From Discostella pseudostelligera (lineage: Eukaryota; Bacillariophyta; Thalassiosirophyceae; Thalassiosirales; Thalassiosiraceae), in assembly GCA_036940085.1 (NCBI GenBank), contig JALLBK010000124.1:1-47886 (forward strand): a stretch of 47,886 nt of DNA, in the 5' to 3' direction. The position numbers and the translations under genes are program-made. The notes under the pieces are model-generated. The model was given only the letters and a program-made list of their open reading frames with translations. It searched no databases and was not told where the DNA came from. Shown piece after piece: positions 27,004-37,890 of this stretch (position 1 is the first letter of the stretch; every line of letters starts with the position of its first letter).

Positions 27004-28600
27004 ATGACAACTGAGCCCTTCATCTACACCGGGCAGTCGAATATTCCTCGGGATGTTACTCATGTATTAGTTGATCCATCCTTCAAAAGGGTTGGCTTCT
27101 CACTTCTATTCCATGAATGTGCAAAGTTGATGAATATCGAGCCGAAGAAGGGGTTGGCGAGTATGGACCAATCAGCGTTTATGGGATGCACATTGCTTGA
27201 CCGAGTCAGCATACCATCCACCATCAAAGTTATTGGTGACCATGCATTTCTTGGTTGCACTCATTTGATGTATGTTGAGCTAAGTGAGGGGTTGGAGAGA
27301 TTTGATGAAGGGGCATTTTGTAAATGCACATCACTTGAGCGAATCAGAATACCATCCACCGTCAAAGTAATCTTTGAATATGCATTCTATCATTGCACGC
27401 ATTTGATTCATTTCGAGCTCAGGGAAGGGTTGGAGAGAATCGACTGATTGGCATTGAGAGAATGCACGTCACTTGAGCATATCAGCATACCATCCACCGT
27501 CAAAGGTATTGGTGAATGTGCATTCGATGGCTGCACTCATTTGATGCATGTTGAGCTGAGGGAGGGGTTGGAGAGTATTAGTGATGGGACATTTTATGAA
27601 TGCACATCGCTTGGACTCCTCAGCATACCATCCCACCGTCAAAGGTATTGGTATAGATGCATCCTATGGTTGTACACAGTTGATGCATATATTGAGCTGA
27701 GAAAGGGGTTGGAGAGTATTGATGCAGGGGCGTTTGAAGAATGCACATCACTTGAGCGAATCAGCATACCATCCACCGTCAAAGGTTTTGGTGATTTGCA
27801 TGTATTCCTTGGTTGCACTTGTTTGATGCATGTTGAGCTGAGGGAGGGGTTGGAGAGATTTGATGAAGGGGCATTTTGTGAATGCACATCGCTTGGATGC
27901 ATTAGCATACCATCCACCATCAAAGGTATTGGTGAATATGCATTCGATGGCTGCACTCATTTGATGCATGTCGAGCTGAGAGAGGGGTTGGAGAGAATTA
28001 ATGATTGGGCATTTGCTGGATGCACATCACTTGAGCGCATCAGCATCCCATCCACCGTCCGCTACATTCAGAAGGATGTTTTCAGGAACTGCTCTGATTT
28101 GGTAGCAGTTGAATTCAGTGAGGAAATTGAAGAATTTGTTTCTGCAATGACACTGAGGCCTTGGTGGAATAATGGAACATCAAAGCTGTCATTGTGGACG
28201 GGTACTTTTTTGGCTCGATTCAATATTCCAGAGTGGGTGGGCATGATAAACTGTTTAGTGTGGAAGGCACAAATGCATGCCATGTTGCAGAGCATTCCTA
28301 CCATGATGTCTTTCATAAATGATGATGAAACTGACATAGAGCCAGAGAATGACTATTCTTTTTCCATCAACTCCCGGCTTGCCAACTAGGAGTATGAACA
28401 ATTGCAAAATTTTGCCCCTTTATTGGAACTTGCCCTCTGGAAAACAACCATCATGGATCGATGTGATGGCAACCTCATAAATGGCAATGTGAAGTTGACG
28501 TGTCGTATTGATTCTCTCGCACTGGTTAACTATCATTCCGAACGTTCTGTCCTTTCTTGTGGATGGATGAATGCCACTCTGATAATTGAGCAATGAAATC
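27004..28600 (+). pseudogene. BspA-type leucine-rich repeat (LRR_5) gene, broken copy 1
   Basis: Paralogue of the intact gene at 39764-41572, with the same ~23-residue units (IPSTVKVIGxHAFxGCTHL / LREGLERFDEGAFxxCTSLE). Lesions: an in-frame TGA at 27445-27447 in GLERID*LALRECTSL; an extra C in CATCCCACCG (about 27631) that turns IPSTVKGIG into IPSHRQRYW until the frame is regained at about 27690; a further small indel near 27795 (GDLHVFLGC where the pattern is xxAFLGC); and a TAG at 28387 where copy 2 continues RLASYERLQ. After the TAG the same downstream protein sequence continues (LLELALWKTTIMDRCDGNLINGNVKLTCRI) to about 28600 with more shifts. LRR_5 proteins of this type are often expanded and surface-associated; function here is unknown. 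Confidence 0.85.
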
Positions 28601-29010
28601 TAAGCCGATTGATCGAAAAGATGTGGATTGAATGTTGATTATCAGTATATGCTCCACTTGTAAAGTTTACATGACATTCTTATCTATTATGCTAACATGA
28701 TCGCATCAATAACCGTGAAACCGTCACAACTATACCTGAGTTTACAAGCGAGAAGTGGAAAGCGATTGAGAGGGAGTGACATAAACGAGGTAAGAATAAT
28801 CGTCGTGATAAGGAGGAACAACAACTGGCACTAATAAGCACCAGTGGCGATGGCATAACCAAATACACCCCATAATGCTAATCGATTTTGTCTCGTCTTC
28901 TACTTTCATGGTTTTTGTTGTCGTCATTATTGACTGCCGGACGATGATTTGTTGTGGTAGTATCATTCCAAGATACGTTGATGATGAAGATGCTGCAGTG
29001 CCGCCACCAT
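28600..29010. repeat. Segmental duplication, copy 1 downstream part
   Basis: Matches 41465-42020 nearly base for base over long stretches (for example AAGCCGATTGATCGAAAAGA, TGCTAACATGATCGCATCAA, TTGACTGCCGGACGATGATG). Copy 2 holds about 120 bp, between GACGATGATG and TTGTTGTGG, that copy 1 lacks. Confidence 0.85.
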
Positions 29011-30470
29011 TATCACTTCTTACAAACTCTTTGCCTCGTCTACCCAACTCATACCGCCATACGTAACCAATAACGTCACCACCGAATGCACACCCAATGC
29101 CAGCAAAGCAAACAGCAATGCCGATGGACCTCCGATAATGACCGATGAAAAATTGGCAGTAGTTCCCACAGAAGCGAAGAGTAGGTAGAAACAAGTGTCG
29201 GATAGCATGGGAGCAATGTTGTGTGGGATATGTTGCAATGAATGAAGGATATGGAATGAAAGTTCTCGGAAGTTAGTTTGAATACGGACGACGTTGAATC
29301 CTCGCCGTCCAACTTCGTCGGTGCTGCCAATTATTGATTGTCTGTTCAACAATTTCCCCCGAAGGCGGCAATGGTAGACGATATTGCGATTGTTGTATCA
29401 TAAACTGAATTATCCGCGCCAATATCAATCCATGCAATGCTAGGAATGCACACATCGTACCAGGACGATTGAAGGGTGGAGGTAAAAACAACGATATTAC
29501 CAATTGTTCCCAAATGGAGGGCAATTTGGACGGAAAGCAGTGCCATGGTTGATGCCAGAATTGCGGCAGTAATTGAGGCAGACATTGGTGAAGTTGTTCG
29601 CTCCTTTCGCAGACATGATTGTGTGGTGGTCGTACACGTCGGGTTGATGGTTGATGGAGCTCGCGGAGCCGGAAATCAATGTTGTGGTACCCGATTCGAG
29701 TTTCATTTCGTCACCGCCATCGTCGTTGTCACCAACGTCCTCACCAGCACAATCATTGTCACGTTGTTGTCGTCGTTTGCTAGGAAGAAATTGGTGTAGC
29801 CACTTCTTCGATCGTGTCGCAATTTGCAGCTTGGCAGAATGCAGTACCATGACCACCAAATCTGCCACTACCATAGTATTGTAACTGCTTATTGTCTCCG
29901 CCACCGCCGACCCTGCCGACACCTGTTACTGTAGAAAAATTCCTTCTTATTATTCAATACTACCTGAGCCGTTGCAAAGAATTCACCAATGTACGATGCG
30001 GTCAAACATCCAGCATGCAAAGCCAACACCTCCCGTGGGTATGGCATTTTAATGAAATGGAAGGATGCAATACATCCAAGTATATGGATCCTATACTTCC
30101 AGCTACGAAGGGAAGCATCATCCCAAGGATGGTATTTTGAATGATGCTTTTGTTTGTTTTGCGTTTGGGCGAGAAGGAGGCTCTCACTGATTCGGTGCTT
30201 ATTGAAAATAATGTCGTCATTTGCTGCAAGATAATGCCGCTGATGAAGTAGTAGAAGAAGATGAGCAAACACCCTTGATGATGCCGGTAACACCACACTC
30301 CAACACCAATCATACAGAAAATGATTCACGGGGATGATGTATCTCGATACTCCTATTCATTCCTCAAGCGATATATATGGAGAAACATTCGATGGAAATG
30401 CCGCCGTAAGCAATGTGATGACGTGTCCGCCGCCGCCGCCACCATCACCGCCAGTATTTTTCTCAAATTG
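28831..30470 (-). pseudogene. DUF819 (YjcL-like) membrane-protein gene, broken
   Basis: Successive minus-strand frames spell out a DUF819 integral membrane protein, the family of B. subtilis YjcL and a plant plastid protein. In order: GGHVITLLTAAFPSNVSPYISL (about 30440), YDWCWSVVLPAS (30300), IIQNTILGMMLPFVAGSIGSI (30130), EVLALHAGCLTASYIGEFF (30000), AGSAVAETISSYNTMVVADLVVM (29890), SASITAAILASTMALL (29580), DTCFYLLFASVGTTANFSSVIIGGPSALLFALLAL (29190) and a final LWGVFGYAIATGAY (about 28870). They lie in different frames, with a TGA soon after SPYISLEE. The GGPsTAAAxA segment expected before the last helix is missing. A few shifts could be introns (GTAGTATT...TAACAG, about 29920-29960), but not all. 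The family function is not established. Confidence 0.7.
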
Positions 30471-31301
30471 GATTCCATTGAAAGATGTTAGAAGGAGAGT
30501 TATTCCACAGTAGTATTATCCATTGCTCCAGAGTGCTGCCACCCCTTGCCTTTAAAACTCCGAGTTTTAAAGGCAACAGGTGGCAGCACTTCGGAGCAAT
30601 CAATAATAGTAGTGGTTGACGAGAGAGACAATGAAGATAACATCATGTTGAGGTTGTTGCCGCTGGGAGAGCTCACCATGGAGAAGTGAGCTTTGATTCC
30701 TCTTGTACGTCGAAGAAGTGAAAAGTGAGACCGAAGAGAATTCTTCTCTTGATAATGTCGCCATGAGATAATGATGTGGCCGTCTCGTGGTTGTGAAGGT
30801 AATGATGATGATGGCGGCGGTGGCGCCTTCTCTCGATGACGACCAAGAGTAGATAGATAAGGTATCTCTAGAGAGGTGTAAGTGTTGGCACAACTCACTG
30901 CAGCAAAAAATATGACGTGGCCTGCCACCGACTCTCGACACTCAAATGAAGCGACAAGCGACGGCTTGACTCTTGATTCCTCTTCTAATCTCGTTCCGCT
31001 TGACACTGCATTGATTTTCACCCTCGCTCCATAGTATTTTGATAACCATATTAATGTCTAGAGTATTATCATCTGTGTGCACCATGATGTGTGGGAAGAG
31101 TGCCCTCATGATGTATGCTTGGTACGCAGGACAGCGATCAAAATAATATATGATAAACCAACATCCAACATGGATATGACGTTGATAGGTCAGTAGGTAG
31201 AACTAATACATGACGCCGATTGGTTGGAGTTGAATATCTAATGTTACAGACTATGAACGAGTGAACGCCGGTTAATATGATTGCTCGAAGTAGTTATCAC
31301 T
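30471..31301. other. Intergenic accessory DNA with foldback element
   Basis: Apart from the foldback (next entry) no gene is supported. A 173-codon minus-strand frame (30500-31021) has no recognisable content and ends inside the foldback. A TATCTCTAGAGAGG element sits at about 30863. Stretches near 31100-31250 are AT-rich. Confidence 0.35.
30522..30600. repeat. Foldback (inverted repeat) element
   Basis: Two arms of about 39 bp meet almost without a loop. The left arm reads ATTGCTCCAGAGTGCTGCCA then CCCCTTGCCTTTAAAACTC; the reverse complement of the right arm reads ATTGCTCCGAAGTGCTGCCA then CCTGTTGCCTTTAAAACTCG. Weaker complementarity continues outward (AGTATTATCC against ACTATTATTG). It could be a short foldback transposon (MITE-like) or give a hairpin RNA. 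Confidence 0.85.
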
Positions 31302-31746
31302 TTACTCTTGTGCCTCATCATCATCACCAGTAGTGATTTGGTAGTACTTCAATTCATACGAGTTCTTCGACGCAGCAATCACTCGCAAGTAGTCACGCAG
31401 TTGTTGCTTCTTGAGGTACCGCTTTGCGAGGTACTTCAATTGGCGCTTGGAGAAGCCCAGGTCGGAGGGACTTGCAACGGTGATCTTAGTGCGGTCGCGA
31501 GTGATCACAACATTGGATTGGGCCAGATTTCCGGTCTTTCCCTCAACTTTGATGCGCTCATTGAGGTACTTCTCGAAGGAAGCAATGTCAAGGACCTTAT
31601 CGTCGACTGGGGCGGCGCAGTCGAGGACGAACTTGACGGTGGATTTCTTAGTCGACTTTCCTTTTGCCTAGAAATATTAGAAGATGCGATCATTGCAGTT
31701 CAGTTAGAATATCATCAAAAATCATACTGACTTGAGAGGAAAACAT
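31302..31746 (-). CDS. RPL22: 60S ribosomal protein eL22
   Basis: Two exons: a 15-nt first exon (31746-31732, MFSSQ) and 31667-31302. The 64-bp intron (CAA|GTCAGTATG ... ATTTCTAG|GCA) puts [20 protein letters not shown] directly after it. The body [56 protein letters not shown] and [20 protein letters not shown] is unmistakable eL22, with an acidic tail (DDDEAQE). About 126 residues against 128 in human. The donor GTCAGT is not the commonest form, so the first exon could be placed slightly differently. Confidence 0.92.
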
Positions 31747-32658
31747 CCATCGTCTATCGTCTACTCGATCCACTTCAGGCTCCTGATGATTGTCGCAAAA
31801 CACGCTTTTACACGCGAATGGCGGGCCAACTATTCAGTTACCACAAGGAATAATGCGAATAGCACAAGCTCGCCTCCCATCTCCCGAGAGAGACAGGGGC
31901 AGCCTTTCCTTAAGCGGATGTGATAGGAGGCGGATCGGAAGATCTCTTACCATGGTGCCGGTTGAATATTGTTGTCGGGGGGTGTGGTGCTGGATTGTGT
32001 GTGCAATGTGCAATCGAGAGCATCGATCGAGCATTGGCATCGAGCACCGAGCACGACGACGATCGATCGTACATCGATCAGTCCACGTGGCGAAGGGATA
32101 TGAAATCCTTCGCAGGCACAAAGATTTCAGTAAGTGGTAAGAGGAATAGATAAAATACGTACATTGACATACTCCACCTACGTAGGAGGTGGCCCGCCGG
32201 CCAAAAGCAAAATGACAAGGCGCCATCTTCTACTCCTATGTGTCAACAAGTGTAAGCAGAAGAAGTGTGATGAATTGAGAATAATTAGGGAATTACCTAT
32301 GGTAATCATCGATGACAACATTATGCTCAGAGCAACAACTTATGCAAACATCAATAATAGATGCATCTGCTGCTCATAAAGTATCGTAACTTCCTTGCGA
32401 GGGAAGTACAATTACAGGCTATTCCTTTGACTCCTAATGACTGAGCATGTGCAGAAAGATGCACCGTGTCCAGATTGACTGTGTGATAACTTTCAGGTGC
32501 GACTGGCCAATTAATGGTTTCATATTGAATTCATATTGATTAAATGATAGTAATTTTGATTTGGAACCGCATACGTTCAAGTGAACGTTCTACTTGCCAA
32601 GATTCTAGCGAACATCCAAGCATGTAATATTTTGTATTCAAGAGCAAAATGAATTGCA
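31747..32658. other. Intergenic region eL22 / APC8
   Basis: About 910 bp holding the eL22 promoter and the APC8 3' region. AGTCCACGTGGCG lies at about 32080. A CCACCTACGTAGGAGGTGG inverted repeat lies at about 32174-32192. No E2F-like site closer than ATGGCGGGCC (about 31818). No RNA gene recognised. Confidence 0.4.
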
Positions 32659-35412
32659 TCACGGCGAAAATTCAAAGGAGCAGTCTTCATTGACCGAAGA
32701 ATTCGAACCCATTGATAAATCTCTTCGGCTTCTCAATCCTAGTACTGGTGTAGATTGGTTCGATGCTGATGTCCTCCCCTGATTCCTCTCGCCAGCTTTC
32801 TGATCCATCCTTGAGCGTATATCTCTCAGGAGACCCTTGCCCTGCTCCTTCTCCGGACCAGGGTAGTCCTCCAGACGTGTAGCACATAATATGGCTTGAT
32901 CATACTCCATATTGTCCCGATAGTAATATGCAAGGTAAAGTAAGGCCTCTGCCTCAGGTTCATCCACCCGAACATTGGATATGACGGTTTCAAAAGCTTC
33001 CGGAGATGTGTCGGCCCGTGCACCCGAGAATGCACCTGGCAGTTGTGATTGATACCTCAATTCCAAATGGCGTAGGAAGCATTTCGCAGCCTTTTCCTCG
33101 TCTCCATCTTCGCGGTACAATTCAGCTAATTTCCTTGTGGCGATACCTTCTCCGTCACCTAACGATACTGCACGTTCGTAGCTCTTCTCGGCATCCAAAC
33201 GTCTATCCAAACCCAATAGACACCCACCAATAGCACACCACATGCGTGCATCATGCGGATGCAGCGCAGCCGCCTTCCGGAAGTAAAACAATGCATGGAG
33301 TAACATATTCATAATTTCGTATGTTTGGCCAAGGCCATACCAAGCTCTATATTCCCGATCACTGATGTCTACCGCACGCCGATATGCCTCTATCGCAGCG
33401 GCAGTATTCTTCATCTCTATATATTCATGCCCAAGCAATGTCCAAGCACTCAAATATGTCCGATCAAGCTTCAGTGCACGTTGGAAATATTGTACAGCCT
33501 TCTCGTGTCGGCCTTTACTCGAGTAGTAGTTACCCACAATGATGCACGTTTCTGGCCGATACTTGTCTACCGTAACCGACCGATGTGCAAGATGTGACAA
33601 TGCCACTTTTTGATCCTTCACATAGAGAACATTTGAAAAGGCATCCATATGATCCAAGCGATACGGCTCGCGCTCCGACAGGGAAAGGAAGTGCTCATGA
33701 GCCGAATCGTAGTCACGCACATCGTAATAAGCCATGGCCAATTGCGATTGAAGGTATGCACTCTGAACAAAGAAGCCTAGAGATGATGACGATGAATCAT
33801 TTTCACCTTTCTCTGACATAGCAGTATCGCCGTTGGCCAATTTTTCAATGATGGATATTGCATTTTCGTTCGCTTTATTCTCAATGAAGACATGAACACA
33901 GAAGAAATGATACATCCAATGGTCTGCGATGGGTAGTAATAGCTTCTCCACTTCCTGATCGATCGATGGGTCATCGACACAAAGCTCTCCTAAGTCGAGC
34001 CATGCTGACCAATTGAATGGATACAATAATATGGAACGGACCAATATACGATGGGCTGCATCGCCACGACGACCAATCTCGATGCCATTACCGCGTTTCG
34101 TCTCTAATCGTCTCGTCCCAACAGGTGGTGGAGGTGCATGCTTTGTTCCTCTCAAACATTTCAATACTACTCCGTAGACGTATAGACCAAAGGCATCTAA
34201 TTTTCCCAACGAATCGGCAAGTCGTAATTCCGCCTCCAGTCGAGGTAAATTCGCATTCCGCACAGATGATCTTTCCAATGGATCACGTAATTCAGTCACC
34301 TGTTCTTCTTTACGACGTTCACCCTCGAGGTATAAAGAGAAGGCACGGAGGTATATTCCTAGCGGAGTGAGATTCGTACGCGGTGGGTTTATTAGCAGGA
34401 GTGATCCATCTGACGAGGGCGATGCTGTTGCCGCATTGTGTGCAGCTGATGACGTCGACGGTGTGCTAAGAGCGTGCGCAGCCCTACTGTATTCACCAAG
34501 ATCAAATAGTGACATGGCATAGAGTTCTGTGTCGTTCGGTTGACAGCATTCCTCCAATGCAAAATGTCCATCGTCGACTATCATGGAACGAGTATTGTTA
34601 TCGGTTTGAGCAGGCGTGGCAGCCAAACCCATAAGCTGCTCAGATGCCCAGCGGCTGGCCAATTTTAATCCCCTTCGGCTGCATTCTCGTGATGCTCGTC
34701 GTAGTTGCATCCTTGTGTGATGTACATTCCAGCTTCTATTCCAATTAATTGTTTGGCTAGTAGAAGTAGCAGTAAGTTGTTGTTGGTGTCCCCTCATCAC
34801 AGCATCATCATCGTCGGTGGTGCCGTCCACTGGTAGGTTCAGTTGGAATGGATCCACCGGCATGGCAGCAGAGTTCTCTCCATTTCCATATACTCGGATC
34901 GATGTTACATTATCGTCATTCGCATTATTGTGGTGGATTTTCTCCTTTTCGTTTGCACCATCCATTGTCTTGCCGCTGACTGTCGCCCCGTCTCCTCGTC
35001 GGCACTTCGTCGAAAATGCCATTGGCGTATCCATCCCCGAAATTGACATGGATGTCGATTGCGACTCTAGTGGCGAAAATAGAGGCGATGATGATGCCAT
35101 CACACCAAAGGCATTGTTATTCCTTCTACTATTGCCAATGACATCATCTACATCTACATCGATTCCACTTGCACTTGCCCTGGCGAAGGAAGCAGTACCA
35201 CCACTTGTCATGTCGACGCTCAGCGGCGTCGCGGCCGAGGTGGCGTTCAAGGCAATAATTGAACTCTCGTCCAAACTCATTGCTGTGCTTGAATCGTGGT
35301 CGATATCATCGCCCTCCTCGTCGTTGTCATGCTGCTGCTGCTGAGGGTAGCGGTGGTGGCTACGGCCGCCGGTAGTACTGCCGCCGCCGCGCGATGACGA
35401 CGAGGCCGCCAT
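32659..35412 (-). CDS. CDC23: Anaphase-promoting complex subunit 8 (APC8/CDC23)
   Basis: TPR scaffold subunit of the APC/C ubiquitin ligase. The domain is recognised from EAELRLADSLGKLDAFGLYV, RSILLYPFNWSAWLDLGELC, HFFCVHVFIE and the TPR array YRPETCIIVGNYYSSKGRHE, KAVQYFQRALKLDRTYLSAW, TLLGHEYIEMKNTAAAIEAY, RRAVDISDREYRAWYGLGQT, all hallmarks of CDC23. The first ~220 residues are a low-complexity Ser/Thr/Asp/His-rich extension not found in yeast or human, so the protein (917 residues) is much longer than the ~600 usual. I see no splice signal that obviously removes it, but the true start might be internal. It shares a ~340-bp promoter with CCT7. Confidence 0.93.
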   Translation of the reverse strand: MAASSSSRGGGSTTGGRSHHRYPQQQQHDNDEEGDDIDHDSSTAMSLDESSIIALNATSAATPLSVDMTSGGTASFARASASGIDVDVDDVIGNSRRNNNAFGVMASSSPLFSPLESQSTSMSISGMDTPMAFSTKCRRGDGATVSGKTMDGANEKEKIHHNNANDDNVTSIRVYGNGENSAAMPVDPFQLNLPVDGTTDDDDAVMRGHQQQLTATSTSQTINWNRSWNVHHTRMQLRRASRECSRRGLKLASRWASEQLMGLAATPAQTDNNTRSMIVDDGHFALEECCQPNDTELYAMSLFDLGEYSRAAHALSTPSTSSAAHNAATASPSSDGSLLLINPPRTNLTPLGIYLRAFSLYLEGERRKEEQVTELRDPLERSSVRNANLPRLEAELRLADSLGKLDAFGLYVYGVVLKCLRGTKHAPPPPVGTRRLETKRGNGIEIGRRGDAAHRILVRSILLYPFNWSAWLDLGELCVDDPSIDQEVEKLLLPIADHWMYHFFCVHVFIENKANENAISIIEKLANGDTAMSEKGENDSSSSSLGFFVQSAYLQSQLAMAYYDVRDYDSAHEHFLSLSEREPYRLDHMDAFSNVLYVKDQKVALSHLAHRSVTVDKYRPETCIIVGNYYSSKGRHEKAVQYFQRALKLDRTYLSAWTLLGHEYIEMKNTAAAIEAYRRAVDISDREYRAWYGLGQTYEIMNMLLHALFYFRKAAALHPHDARMWCAIGGCLLGLDRRLDAEKSYERAVSLGDGEGIATRKLAELYREDGDEEKAAKCFLRHLELRYQSQLPGAFSGARADTSPEAFETVISNVRVDEPEAEALLYLAYYYRDNMEYDQAILCATRLEDYPGPEKEQGKGLLRDIRSRMDQKAGERNQGRTSASNQSTPVLGLRSRRDLSMGSNSSVNEDCSFEFSP

Positions 35413-35754
35413 GGTGCTTGTGTTTTATGGTTATGTTATGTGTGTGTCGGCGCGCGGTAAGAGATGAGGCTGGTGGTCGACGGCCAGACGCCTTCATCTC
35501 TCAGCGAGTTCTGGCGAACCTTAGGAGCGCCAATTCAAATACTAATTCCAACATACTAACGCCATTTTTCAAATATCATTTCCTTGCCGCCGCCGCCACA
35601 CAGCACACAGCACAGCCACCAAAGTACAGCATACAGCAACGACGACTACTTCGATACTTCATTTTCATCATTGATCATTCGATTGCCTTTGCTTTGCCCC
35701 CCTGCTGGACTCGCCGCTTCACTCTCTAGAGACAGGAAAACTAATCTAACAACA
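35413..35754. promoter_or_regulatory. Divergent promoter APC8 / CCT7
   Basis: 342 bp. It has a CTCTCTAGAGACAGG element at about 35722 (less than 35 bp from the CCT7 start), AGCGCCAATTC at about 35526 and CTGGCGAACC at about 35510, the latter two only weakly E2F-like. Confidence 0.4.
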
Positions 35755-37761
35755 ATGATGGGACCAATGGGCATGAGGCCCGGAATCATTTTGCTTCGTG
35801 AAGGAACGGACACTTCGCAGGTGCGTTCCAAAATGTGTCATTTTCATACTTTTGTCGGATCATTTCAATTTTGCCAAAAGGATCTCACTCGTTGCTTTTG
35901 ACTAACATTCATTCAACACAGGGTAAGGCCCAACTAATCAGCAATATCAACGCATGTCAGGCAGTGGCTGATGCCGTCCGTACAACATTGGGCCCACGCG
36001 GGATGGACAAGCTCGTGGCCGATGGTCGACGTGTCACCATTAGCAATGATGGTGCCACAATTATGCGTTTGCTTGAGATTGAACACCCCGCGGCCAAGAC
36101 GTTGGTGGATATTAGCATGAGCCAGGTGAGGAGTTTGTTGCCAATTTCAATTATTGAGTTTGAAATAACGCGTTTGCTTCTTCATTTGACCTTGATCGTT
36201 ATTCTCTCTGATGCTGATGCCTTTTTATTTTATGATCGCCCTTTCGTAGGACGCAGAAGTTGGGGATGGCACCACATCGGTAGTGCTACTCGCCGTCGAA
36301 ATCCTAAAGCAAATGAAACCATTTATCGAGGAGGGCGTGCATCCACAAATCATCATTCGCAACATCCGTTTGGCCAGCGGACTTGCCGTACAAAAAGTTC
36401 GTGACTTGGCCATATCTTTCGATATCAACACCCCCGAGGGCGAGGATATGTTATTGAAAACTGCATCCACTGCATTGAATTCGAAATTGATTTCCTCCCA
36501 TCAAGATTTGTTTGCGCCCATGATTGTCGATGCTGTCAAGTCCTTATCCGCCGATGGTGCGGATGGATTAGATGATTTGCGTGGGATGATTGGCATTAAG
36601 AAAATTCCAGGTGGGGATGTTCGCCAATCATTCCTAGTGAAGGGTGTGGCTTTCAAGAAGACATTCTCCTATGCCGGATTTGAACAAATGACGAAGAAGT
36701 TTGCCAATCCCAAAATTTTGCTATTGAATGTAGAACTCGAATTGAAGAATGAGAAGGAGAATGCGGAAGTTCGCATTGAGGATCCGGAGCAATATCAAAG
36801 TATTGTCGATGCGGAATGGCAAGTCATATACGATAAGTTAGACTCCTGCGTCGCATGTGGGGCGAACATTGTCCTAAGTAAGCTGCCGATTGGTGATTTG
36901 GCCACTCAGTACTTTGCCGATAGGGGACTGTTCTGCGCTGGTCGCGTCGAGGATGGTGATTTAAAGCGTGTCGCCAAGGCAACGGGTGCGACAATCCAGA
37001 CGAGTACAAATGGATTGTTTGAGGGCGTTTTGGGAACTTGTGCCGACTTCGAGGAGACACGTGTTGGAGACGAACGGTTTAATATTTTTACTGGTTGTCC
37101 CAACAGCTTGACCTCAACCATGGTCCTTCGTGGTGGCTCAGAGCAGTTCATTGCGGAAAGTGAACGTAGCATTCATGACGCCTTAATGGTGGTGAAGCGG
37201 TCATTGAAGTCCCGATCAGTCGTTGCCGGGGGTGGCGCTGTCGAGTTGGAGGTTGCGAAGCATTTACGTGAATATGCGCTTAGAATTGAAGGCAAGGGCC
37301 AACTCATCGTGAATGCCTTCGCAAGGGCGCTAGAAATTGTGCCGCGCCAGCTCTGCGACAATGCCGGCTTCGATTCGAACGACATCCTTTCAGCTCTTCG
37401 TCGGAAACATACTCAAGATGACGATGGAAAATGGTATGGTGTCGACATCGAAAATGGCGACATCCTTGATACGTTTGCTGCTGGCATTTGGGAGCCAAGC
37501 GATAATAAATCGTTCTCGTTGGCATCCGCAGCAGAAGCGGCAGGAGTTATTCTCTCGATTGACGAAACGGTCATCAATCCTAGGTCGCAGGATCCGGGAG
37601 CAGCCACTGGTATGATGGGCGGCGGCGGTATGGGCGGACAGAAACCACTCAGTAACATGATGGGTGGTGCTATGGATGCTGTGAATGCTCAACAAGGAGG
37701 AAGCAGATCTGGTAATCTCGGAAATGGCGTTTCATACCTAAAAGGAAGGGGTGGCGGCTGA
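35755..37761 (+). CDS. CCT7: Chaperonin CCT subunit eta (CCT7/TCP-1 eta)
   Basis: ATP-dependent group II chaperonin subunit folding actin, tubulin and others. Three exons: 35755-35820, 35922-36125 and 36250-37761, with introns of 101 and 124 bp (CAG|GTGCGTTCC ... ACACAG|GGT; CAG|GTGAGG ... TCGTAG|GAC). The joined protein (593 residues) runs [44 protein letters not shown], then [32 protein letters not shown] is the catalytic Asp loop; EGTDTSQGxxQLxSNI marks the eta subunit. The C-terminal half is complete ([38 protein letters not shown]). The tail is Gly/Met-rich ([11 protein letters not shown]), longer than in animals. Confidence 0.96.
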
Positions 37762-37890
37762 AGGCGACGGCGGAACGGTGAAAGAAATTGCAAACTACAT
37801 TCATAGGTTTCAGGTGCTGCTGTTACTCATTACTAATTACGGGCACAAGAGTGCAGTAACGAGAAGGAGAGAGATGACTAGACTGCTCAT

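Noticed and set aside
27445..27447. In-frame TGA in LRR copy 1 as a selenocysteine codon
   Set aside because: The paralogue has no Cys at this place, other frameshifts occur in the same copy, and no enzyme context exists. Simple decay is more likely.
30500..31021. 173-codon minus-strand frame
   Set aside because: Ends within the foldback element, no recognisable domain, Ser/Thr/Pro-rich composition as expected for chance frames.
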